In this document: piece after piece, positions 1-5,192 of the stretch
How positions within the stretch are numbered: the stretch's first letter is position 1
Layout: the number at the start of each line of letters is the position of its first letter
Assembly: GCA_013813145.1 (NCBI GenBank)
Contig: JACCSE010000184.1
Span: 1 to 5,350, forward strand
Length of the DNA: 5,350 nt
Direction: 5' to 3'
Source of the DNA: Gemmatimonadales bacterium
GTDB lineage: Bacteria > Gemmatimonadota > Gemmatimonadetes > Gemmatimonadales > GWC2-71-9
Notes under the pieces: model-generated
Seen by the model: the letters and a program-made list of their open reading frames with translations, nothing else
Told to the model about the DNA's origin: nothing
Database searches by the model: none
Translations under genes and position numbers: made by a program

Positions 1-166
1 CAACCCCACTGTCCTCGCCTCCTACGCCGCGCCGGACCCATGGCGCCACGAAGGACTCGCCCACGGCGGATCTGTCCGGCGATGATCGCGACGCTTGTTC
101 CATCTGCGGGTTCATCTCCACGGCTGAACAGGATCAATCATGTCATGTATTCACAGGAGGTGTCCG
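1..166. other. Left-edge region without a supportable gene
   Basis: This stretch lies left of the BIG2 lipoprotein. In the second plus frame it reads 27 open codons from the window edge to a TGA at 83-85, with moderate C/G bias at third positions. It could be the tail of an upstream gene, but other frames are also open and no recognisable motif appears. No convincing -35/-10 pair or intrinsic terminator was found. The last bases contain the Shine-Dalgarno of the next gene. Confidence 0.4.
155..160 (+). promoter_or_regulatory. Shine-Dalgarno AGGAGG that fixes a GTG start
   Basis: A full AGGAGG sits six bases upstream of GTG at 167-169. An in-frame ATG at 140 lies upstream of this site and would place the Shine-Dalgarno inside the coding sequence. 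The spacing therefore argues for GTG 167 as the true start of the BIG2 lipoprotein. Confidence 0.85.
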
Positions 167-1165
167 GTGGCGACCATCTTGGCCCCACGATTCCGGCTGC
201 TCCTCGGGCCGGCCGCTATCGCCCTCGTCGCTCTCTCATGCGGCGATGGGGATGGTGGGACCGGTCCCGAAATGGCACCCGTCGCTACCGTGGCGATCAG
301 CCCTCCGGCGGCTACGATCGCTCCTGGCGGGACAGTGCAGCTTGCGGCTGTCGCGAAGAACGCGGCCGGCGGCACCTTGACTGACCGAAGCGTATCCTGG
401 AGTACGAGCGATGCCACAGTCGCTACGGTCTCCGCCGCGGGGCTCGTAACCGGGGTTGCCGACGGCGCGGTGGTCATCACGGCGACCAGTGAGAGCAAGA
501 GCGGCAGTGCCGCCATCACAGTTTCCAGCCCGGTAGACGCGGTCGAAGTGACGCCCCCATCAGCCACCATCCTCAATGCCGAAGATCTCCAGCTTGCGGC
601 GACGACCAAGGATGCCGCCGGCAATCCGCTGAGCGATCGGGCGGTGACCTGGTCGACCGACGCGGGGGCCGTGGCCACGGTGAGCGCCACGGGGACGGTG
701 AGGGGGGTCGCCCCCGGCACGGCCACGATCACGGCGAGCGCTGAGGGGAAGAGCGGGACGGCCACCATCACGGTCACCGTGCTGGACGTGGCCGGGGACT
801 GGGCCTTCAGTGAGACATTCTCGGACCCCGCGAATAACCTGACCTGTACCAACGAAGCCACCTTCGTGCTGGCGCCGGTGGCAGCTACGTTCACCGGGAC
901 CGCCGACCAGACGGGCGAGTGCACGGTCGACGGCGAGCCATTCGACAACGCCGGCACGTTCGAGATCACCGCCGGCAGCGTCCAGGCGACTGCAATCAGC
1001 TTCACCCAGCCGGGCGAGTTCACCTGTGTGTACGAAGGCAGCTTGGTCGAAAATCCCCCGATCAGTGCGTCAGGCACAGTCTCGTGTACCGGTCTCATCG
1101 ACCTCTTCGGCCAGCTCAACGCGACTGGGACCTGGCAAATGACACGCACTGCAGCGTCGCCCTGA
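167..1165 (+). CDS. BIG2 Ig-like repeat lipoprotein with four-Cys C-terminal domain
   Basis: Predicted envelope lipoprotein of 332 residues, probably surface-exposed and structural or adhesive; no enzymatic motif is visible. Residues 1-24 form a signal peptide (arginines at 8 and 10, then a hydrophobic run) ending VALSC with Cys25 as the lipidation site. The -3 residue is Ala, so the lipobox is slightly off consensus. A Gly/Asp linker follows. Two BIG2-type domains come next, at about 38-120 and 123-205. Each shows the family pattern: a V-x-V/I-x-P-P opening, the L-Q-L-A-A core with V-S/T-W-S-T, then ATVS-x-x-G-x-V-x-G-V and T-A/T-I-T-A. The remainder, about 206-332, starts VAGDW and ends TGTWQMTR. 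It is beta-rich with cysteines at 227, 252, 287 and 307, enough for two disulfides, and resembles small secreted barrel-like domains. The GTG start is chosen from the AGGAGG six bases upstream. No partner gene is evident. Fold and location are confident; the specific role is unknown. Confidence 0.88.
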   Translation: MATILAPRFRLLLGPAAIALVALSCGDGDGGTGPEMAPVATVAISPPAATIAPGGTVQLAAVAKNAAGGTLTDRSVSWSTSDATVATVSAAGLVTGVADGAVVITATSESKSGSAAITVSSPVDAVEVTPPSATILNAEDLQLAATTKDAAGNPLSDRAVTWSTDAGAVATVSATGTVRGVAPGTATITASAEGKSGTATITVTVLDVAGDWAFSETFSDPANNLTCTNEATFVLAPVAATFTGTADQTGECTVDGEPFDNAGTFEITAGSVQATAISFTQPGEFTCVYEGSLVENPPISASGTVSCTGLIDLFGQLNATGTWQMTRTAASP

Positions 1166-1433
1166 TTTCGATGGAGGGCGAGAACATCGTCAGCGGTGGA
1201 CAGAGAGGACAGGCCCAGCGCTTCCCTTGATGGCCTCAAGCCTTCGTCATTGGGGATTCGGGGCAACCGGCCCCAAGTTCGGCCGACGCTGGCTGGTGGC
1301 GAAGTTGGATGCGACGACCCTGGGCGGAGGCGCCGAGGTGCTCGCGATCCCTCGGGCGGTTCGCCGCGCGTTTGGCGGTGATGAGCAATGGGTTCGGGCG
1401 ACGCAAGCGTCGCGCCCACGGAAGGAAGATGCC
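1166..1433. other. Gap between lipoprotein and dioxygenase genes
   Basis: This 268-base gap has no T-rich intrinsic terminator. Two small dyads without T tracts are visible, CTTGA/TCAAG at 1226-1240 and GGGGC/GCCCC at 1260-1274. From 1230 a frame is open and continuous with the dioxygenase. It translates to a segment containing VAKLDATTLGGG and AIPRAVRRAFGG, with G/C-rich third positions. This could be a decayed gene piece, weakly like the start of a DUF1905-type domain, or chance. The preferred dioxygenase start is at 1434 because that is where family similarity and the Shine-Dalgarno fall. Confidence 0.45.
1396..1416 (+). promoter_or_regulatory. Hairpin immediately upstream of the dioxygenase RBS
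   Basis: GCGACG at 1398-1403 pairs perfectly with CGTCGC at 1408-1413 around the tetraloop CAAG. GG at 1396-1397 can extend the stem to CC at 1415-1416 past one bulged G. No T run follows, so it is not an intrinsic terminator. It ends six bases before the Shine-Dalgarno AAGGA at 1422-1426. It could be an operator dyad or an mRNA structure in the leader; GC-rich sequence also yields such dyads by chance. Confidence 0.4.
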
Positions 1434-2375
1434 ATGTCCCTCATCACCGGCCTCCACCACGTCACCGCCATCGCCGCCGACCCGCAGGCCAACCTCGATT
1501 TCTACTCCGGCGTGCTCGGCATGCGCCTGGTCAAGCGCACCGTCAACCAGGACGTGCCCGACACCTACCATCTGTTCTACGCCGACGGCGAGGGACACCC
1601 CGGCACCGACCTGACCTTCTTCCCCTGGCGCGACATGTCGCCAGGCAGGAACGGCACCGGTCTCGCCACCGAGGTGGGGGTCGCGGTGCCGCTGGAAAGT
1701 CTCGACTACTGGTCGGAGCGGCTGAGCCGGAGCGGGGTGGCCGGCGTCCGGGAAGAAGCGAGATTCGGCGAGCGGGCGTTGCTGCTGGCCGACGTCCACG
1801 GGCTGCAGCTCTCGCTGGTGGAGACCGGGGACGAGCGCGAGTTCACTCCCTGGACCGGGGGACCGGTACCCGCTCGGCATCAGGTGCGGGGGCTGCACTC
1901 CGTCCGCCTCTGGCAGCGGCAACTCGCGCCCACCGAAAACTTTCTTCGGGCGATCGGCTTCGCCCCGGTTGCCGAGGAAGCCGGGTGGCACCGGTTCTCC
2001 CCCGGCGCCGGCGGCTCGGGCGCCCTCGTGGATCTGCGGGAGATGCCTTCGGAACCGCGGGGAAAGTGGGGACCCGGCGTGGTGCACCACGTGGCTTGGC
2101 GGGTGCCGGACGATCGGGCCGAGCTGGCCGCCCGCGCCCAGGTGGCCTCGGCCGGCGCTCAGCCGACCGAGGTCATCGACCGGTTCTGGTTCCGCTCGGT
2201 CTATTTCCGGGAGCCGGGCGGGGTGCTCTTCGAGATCGCCACCGATGGCCCGGGGTTCGCCGTAGACGAGCCGGCCGAGTCGCTGGGCGAGCGACTGGTC
2301 CTGCCTCCCTGGTTCGAGGAATCGCGGGAGCAGATCGAGCGAGGGCTCCCACCCCTGAACCTCACCCGGAAGTGA
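1434..2375 (+). CDS. MhqO/PcpA-type ring-cleaving dioxygenase (VOC superfamily)
   Basis: Cytoplasmic non-haem metal (usually Fe(II)) extradiol-type dioxygenase of 313 residues, the usual length for the MhqO/PcpA/LinE group, which opens hydroquinone-type rings with O2. Two vicinal-oxygen-chelate halves are visible, at about 6-131 and 151-271. The N-terminal half contains LHHVTAIA, FYSGVLGMRLVKRTVN and TYHLFYADGEGHPGT. The second contains VVHHVAWRVPDD and VYFREPGGVLFEIATDGPGF, and the group's C-terminal signature LGERLVLPPWFE follows. By alignment from memory with PcpA, the metal ligands are His9, His219 and Glu267. Second-shell His8, Thr11, His218, Arg250 and Tyr257 are also kept, so the enzyme should be active. 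ATG 1434 is chosen because AAGGA lies seven bases upstream and homology starts there; the frame stays open upstream to 1227. No quinone-pathway or MarR-type regulator gene is in view. The family is confident; the physiological substrate is not, and detoxification of quinones is the likeliest role. Confidence 0.93.
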   Translation: MSLITGLHHVTAIAADPQANLDFYSGVLGMRLVKRTVNQDVPDTYHLFYADGEGHPGTDLTFFPWRDMSPGRNGTGLATEVGVAVPLESLDYWSERLSRSGVAGVREEARFGERALLLADVHGLQLSLVETGDEREFTPWTGGPVPARHQVRGLHSVRLWQRQLAPTENFLRAIGFAPVAEEAGWHRFSPGAGGSGALVDLREMPSEPRGKWGPGVVHHVAWRVPDDRAELAARAQVASAGAQPTEVIDRFWFRSVYFREPGGVLFEIATDGPGFAVDEPAESLGERLVLPPWFEESREQIERGLPPLNLTRK

Positions 2376-2706
2376 AGTCCTTCATTCCGCAGAAGTTGAG
2401 GAAGGCGACCAGCTCCTCGGCCTCGTTCGGCGTATTGACCATCACCACCGTGCCGCCGCGGTGAACCGTGGGGATGTACTTGAGTCCACCGCGGCCGCGG
2501 CGCCGGAGCGGGCGGCTACCGACTTGCCAGGGTCCCTCCCGCGCCTGATCGGGTATCGTCACGGCCTCGAGCGCCCGGGTCACGCAGCTCCTGAGAAGGG
2601 CCGAGTCGCGCCGGGAATGGCCGGTCGGCTTGCGCTGATGTTGGATCAGCGCCGCCAGCTCCAGCGCCGCGCGTTGACAGTACGTCTGAGCAGCGAGTTC
2701 CTCCAT
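2362..2706 (-). CDS. Hypothetical small protein, convergent with the dioxygenase
   Basis: I do not recognise this 114-residue protein. Support for it being real is mostly G/C third codon positions (especially the last 40 codons), an ATG start, and GGAG at 2714-2717 seven bases upstream. It has no signal peptide or membrane segment. Residues 1-25 (EELAAQTY…ALELAALIQ) and about 33-50 look helical. An arginine-rich stretch, about 65-72, separates them from a C-terminal part that reads like a compact alpha/beta unit: KYIPTVHRGGTVVMVNTPN followed by a helix EAEELVAFLNFCGM. Cysteines are at 10, 41 and 106. The 3' end overlaps the dioxygenase stop by 14 bases on the opposite strand. The arginine-rich middle could mark a frame disturbance joining two unrelated halves. 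An antisense plus-strand frame (2461-2724) exists but codes for a less protein-like sequence. Confidence 0.55.
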   Translation of the reverse strand: MEELAAQTYCQRAALELAALIQHQRKPTGHSRRDSALLRSCVTRALEAVTIPDQAREGPWQVGSRPLRRRGRGGLKYIPTVHRGGTVVMVNTPNEAEELVAFLNFCGMKDFTSG

Positions 2707-2738
2707 GGCACAACTCCGGTGTAGCTGAAGTCACGCAT

Positions 2739-2777
2739 CGTCGTGGAATCGACCCGATTCAAGCGACGTTGAGTCGC
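2739..2777 (+). ncRNA. Candidate structured RNA upstream of a terminator
   Basis: GAATCG at 2746-2751 pairs with CGATTC at 2755-2760 around ACC. That stem can be extended by CGTCG 2739-2743 pairing CGACG 2764-2768 across a small internal loop. Alternatively GCGAC at 2763-2767 pairs with GTCGC at 2773-2777 around GTTGA. The outer extension and the second hairpin share bases 2764-2768, so they exclude each other. The intrinsic terminator begins 33 bases later, so the whole could be a short terminated RNA or the 3' end of a longer transcript. GAATCG/CGATTC could equally be a DNA operator for the leftward gene. No known RNA family was recognised. Confidence 0.3.
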
Positions 2778-2810
2778 GCCCGAGATGCATTGCCTCCAAA
2801 GATAGGTGAA

Positions 2811-2840
2811 GGGCCGCGCGGCGGCCCGTTTTTTTGTTTT
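2811..2840 (+). terminator. Rho-independent terminator, rightward
   Basis: GGGCCGC at 2811-2817 pairs perfectly with GCGGCCC at 2821-2827 around the loop GCG. After a single G come seven T residues (2829-2835), a G and four more T residues. The minus strand lacks a T run on the other side, so it works only for rightward transcription. The nearest rightward gene upstream is the dioxygenase, whose stop is about 435 bases away across the opposing small gene. It may therefore end a long 3' extension of that transcript or a separate small RNA. It also shields the protease gene from read-through. Confidence 0.8.
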
Positions 2841-3033
2841 CGTGGCGCAGGTGTTGCGACCATCGGGGGCCGCGGTTCCCCTAGGGAAGGTCCGGAACAA
2901 GTGTAATGCGCGGCCCGCGCGGTGCTTACCCTATGTCTTCGCGAGCGAACCCATGTCAGGGCTGCCCCTGGCCGCGATGCAGAACGCGGTCGTAGATCCG
3001 TCTCCCTACAGGACAGTAGATTCCCTCGCATGC

Positions 3034-3038
3034 AAGGA
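3034..3038 (+). promoter_or_regulatory. Shine-Dalgarno AAGGA that fixes the protease start
   Basis: AAGGA lies nine bases before ATG 3048. The other in-frame ATG at 3030 has its nearest purine-rich site 16 bases away and would only add six polar residues before the arginine-rich signal peptide. The downstream start is therefore preferred. Confidence 0.7.
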
Positions 3039-3047
3039 ACCACACCA

Positions 3048-5192
3048 ATGAGACGCCGGGCGCTGACCCGAGGCCGAGTCCTGATCGCTCTCATGCTTGG
3101 TGCCTGCGGCGGCTCCACCGGCCCCGACACGGGTGGCCTCCAGGTGTCGGTGGCGGGCCTGCCGAGCGGGACCGCGGCGAGTCTGTCGGTCACCGGCAGT
3201 CGCGGTTACGCCCGGGCGCTCGTCGGGGCGGAGACCCTCACCGGGCTGCAGCCGGGGTCCTACACCGTCGCCGCGGCTGCCGTCGCCGCCGGCGGCACGG
3301 TCTACGGCGCCGAACCAGCGTCCCAGACCGTAACGGTGAGTGAAGGGAATACCGCGGCCTCCACGGTCACGTATGTCGCCGCGAGCGGGTCGCTTGCGCT
3401 CACCGTCTCGGGACTCCCGCCTGGCGCCGACGCCGCGGTGCTCGTGACCGGCCCCGGCGGATACTCCCGGCAGCTCGCCGCCAGTACCACGCTCAGGGGC
3501 CTGCTGGCGGGCAGCTACACGCTCACCGCTCAGCCCGTCGCCGCCAACGGTACGCAGTACGCCGGCACCCCGTCCTCTCAGCAGGCGAGCGTCGGGTCGG
3601 CCCCCGCCGGCGCGACGGTGACCTACGCCGAAAGCGTCGGTCAGGGCCTCAATTTCCGGATCGACGGAGTCTATCTCACCCAGAGCGTGCAGACCTACAC
3701 CGGGACCGTGCCGCTGGTCGCCGGCCGTGACGCGTTCCTGCGGGTGTTCGTCACGGCCAGCGAGGCCAACGCCCTGTCGCCCGACGTGCGGGTCCGATTC
3801 TACCACGGCGGTGTGCTCGCCCTGGAGCGGATCATTCCCCGGCTCGGCCTGACGCCCCTCGCGCCGCAGGAGGGCACCCTCGGCAGCTCCTGGAATCTCG
3901 CGGTGCCCAAGTCGCTGGTGACGACGAATCTTTCCATTCAGGTGGAGGTCGATCCGGCCGACACCCAGGCCGAAACCGACGAGACCGACAACTCGTTTCC
4001 GGCCGGCGGCGCCCCGCTCGCGCTGCAGGTCGAAACCGCCGCGACCTTCCAGGTGATTCTGGTTCCCGTGGTGACCAGCGTGGATGGCCGGAGAGGCAAC
4101 GTCACGTCGGCCAACCGCGATCAGTACCTCGCGGCGACGCTGCGGATGCATCCGATCTCGTCGATCGCCGCGACGATCGGCTCTCCGTTCACCACCGATG
4201 TGCCGGCACTCGAGCCGGAAAATACCGGCTCCTGGAACACGATCCTCAACGAGCTCGAGGCCAGCCGAGTCGGTGGCGACGCGCGATACTACTACGGCGT
4301 GGTGAACCCCACCTACTCCGGCGGCGTGGCCGGGATTGCATACGTCGGCGGCAAGACGGCGCTCGGCTGGGACAAGCTGCCCAGCGCCGCCTCGGTGGCC
4401 GCCCACGAGTGGGGGCATAACTGGGGTCGCGATCATGCCCCCTGCGGTGACGCGGCAAACCCGGACGATCGCTATCCCTACACCGGCGGAATCATCGGAG
4501 TCTTCGGCTTCGACGTCGGCGCCGGCGCGCTCAAGCCGAATTCGTCGCACGACCTCATGGGCTACTGCGACGAGGAGTGGATCAGCGACTACACCTATCG
4601 CGGCGTCATGCAGTATCGAAGCGCTCAGTCCAGCGTCGCGAGCGCCTTCGCCGGCGCGATCCAGCCGTCGCTGGTGGTGTGGGGACGGATCGAGAACGGT
4701 CGGCCGGTGCTCGAGCCCGCCTTCCAAACCACCACCCGTCCCAGCCTGCCGAAGAGCGCCGGCCCTTACACGCTCGAAGCGCGTTCGGGCGACGGATCGC
4801 GAGTGTTCCAGTTGAGCTTCTCGCCGCTGGAGGTGGCGGACGACGCCACCGGCGGCAAGCAGTTCGCCTTCGCGGTGCCGCTCACCCCCGAACGCCGGGA
4901 GCGGATCGAGCTGCTGCGGCTCTCCGGGCCGGAAGGCTCCGCCACGATCGGTCGGGGTGCCGGCGGTGCGGCGGACGTGGAGATTACTTCGGCCGGCCCT
5001 GGCCGCGTGGCCCTCCGGTGGGATGCGAGCCGCACGCCCATGGTCGTGGTGCGCGACCCGCGGAGCGGGCAGATCCTCTCGTTCGCGCGTGGCGGGCGGG
5101 CGGAGGTCGCGGCGGACCAGCCGGATCTGTCGTTGACCCTCTCGGATCGAGTCCGAAGTCGTGAACTGCTGGTGCGGGTGCCCGGGCGATGA
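3048..5192 (+). CDS. Lipoprotein metzincin-type zinc metalloprotease, modular
   Basis: Predicted envelope-anchored zinc endopeptidase of 714 residues. Residues 1-19 are a lipoprotein signal peptide (MRRR, hydrophobic run, lipobox LGAC, Cys20), followed by a GGSTGPD linker. Two copies of a beta repeat occupy about 31-109 and 116-194. Each opens V-x-G-L-P-x-G, then VTG-x-x-GY-x-R-x-L, TL-x-GL-x-x-GSYT and closes VTY. About 198-330 resembles a CARDB/Ig-like domain, ending in the acidic AETDETDNSFP motif. The catalytic region, about 333-530, carries HEWGHNWGRDH at 453-463, an exact HExxHxxGxxH: His453, His457 and His463 bind zinc and Glu454 is the base. A Met-turn follows, SHDLMGYC with Met504, then WISDYTY. 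Cys466 and Cys507 flank the site and may form a disulfide. The tail, 536-714, is beta-rich and unassigned. It ends in an ATGA overlap with the next lipoprotein. Catalytic class is confident; the family (M66-, M43- or M12-like) and substrate are not. Confidence 0.9.
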   Translation: MRRRALTRGRVLIALMLGACGGSTGPDTGGLQVSVAGLPSGTAASLSVTGSRGYARALVGAETLTGLQPGSYTVAAAAVAAGGTVYGAEPASQTVTVSEGNTAASTVTYVAASGSLALTVSGLPPGADAAVLVTGPGGYSRQLAASTTLRGLLAGSYTLTAQPVAANGTQYAGTPSSQQASVGSAPAGATVTYAESVGQGLNFRIDGVYLTQSVQTYTGTVPLVAGRDAFLRVFVTASEANALSPDVRVRFYHGGVLALERIIPRLGLTPLAPQEGTLGSSWNLAVPKSLVTTNLSIQVEVDPADTQAETDETDNSFPAGGAPLALQVETAATFQVILVPVVTSVDGRRGNVTSANRDQYLAATLRMHPISSIAATIGSPFTTDVPALEPENTGSWNTILNELEASRVGGDARYYYGVVNPTYSGGVAGIAYVGGKTALGWDKLPSAASVAAHEWGHNWGRDHAPCGDAANPDDRYPYTGGIIGVFGFDVGAGALKPNSSHDLMGYCDEEWISDYTYRGVMQYRSAQSSVASAFAGAIQPSLVVWGRIENGRPVLEPAFQTTTRPSLPKSAGPYTLEARSGDGSRVFQLSFSPLEVADDATGGKQFAFAVPLTPERRERIELLRLSGPEGSATIGRGAGGAADVEITSAGPGRVALRWDASRTPMVVVRDPRSGQILSFARGGRAEVAADQPDLSLTLSDRVRSRELLVRVPGR
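4404..4436 (+). other. Zinc-binding active-site motif of the protease
   Basis: These codons encode HEWGHNWGRDH, which satisfies the elongated metzincin consensus HExxHxxGxxH including the glycine and third histidine. A methionine in SHDLMGYC 41 residues after the third histidine supplies the Met-turn expected of metzincins. All catalytic residues are intact. Confidence 0.92.

Larger units (their letters stand above)
2707..3047. other. Divergent intergenic region, 341 bases, no protein gene
   Basis: The leftward small gene and the rightward protease gene start from opposite ends of this region. In order it holds a Shine-Dalgarno for the left gene (2714-2717, minus strand), two overlapping alternative hairpins (2739-2777), a rightward intrinsic terminator (2811-2840) and a dyad TTCCC-CTA-GGGAA (2876-2888). 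A second dyad GCGCGG-C-CCGCGC (2908-2920) and the protease Shine-Dalgarno (3034-3038) follow. No tRNA fold was found. No clear sigma-70 promoter was found for either gene. Confidence 0.6.

Noticed and set aside
2..85. C-terminal tail of an upstream gene in plus frame 2
   Set aside because: Only 27 codons with moderate third-position bias; other frames are also open and nothing recognisable is encoded, so it is mentioned but not called.
1226..1274. Small dyads at 1226-1240 and 1260-1274 as a terminator for the BIG2 gene
   Set aside because: Stems are only 5 bp and no T run follows either one.
151..1419. Long open frame on the minus strand across the BIG2 lipoprotein
   Set aside because: It is the antisense of a gene with clear signal peptide and domains. 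Its translation shows no family pattern, only the Ala/Val-rich composition expected from mirrored GC-rich codons.
1388..2464. Overlapping plus-strand frame across the dioxygenase
   Set aside because: The Arg/Pro/Gly-rich translation is the typical shadow of a GC-rich gene in another frame; the dioxygenase frame has full family similarity.
2674..2702. Perfect TTGACA hexamer at 2674-2679 as a rightward promoter for a small RNA
   Set aside because: No acceptable -10 box at 16-18 base spacing (GTTCCT at 17), and the hexamer lies within the leftward coding sequence.
2461..2724. Plus-strand 87-codon frame antisense to the small convergent gene
   Set aside because: Third-position bias and the Shine-Dalgarno favour the minus-strand gene; this frame has no supported ribosome-binding site.
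2739..2800. Possible tRNA before the terminator
   Set aside because: GATTCAAGC resembles a T-loop, but there is no flanking 5-bp T stem, anticodon arm, acceptor stem or CCA.
2806..3051. Short plus-strand frame ending in ATGA with the protease start
   Set aside because: It starts on a GTG inside the terminator region and translates the hairpin and T tract. It shows mixed codon use, so coupling by ATGA is probably chance.
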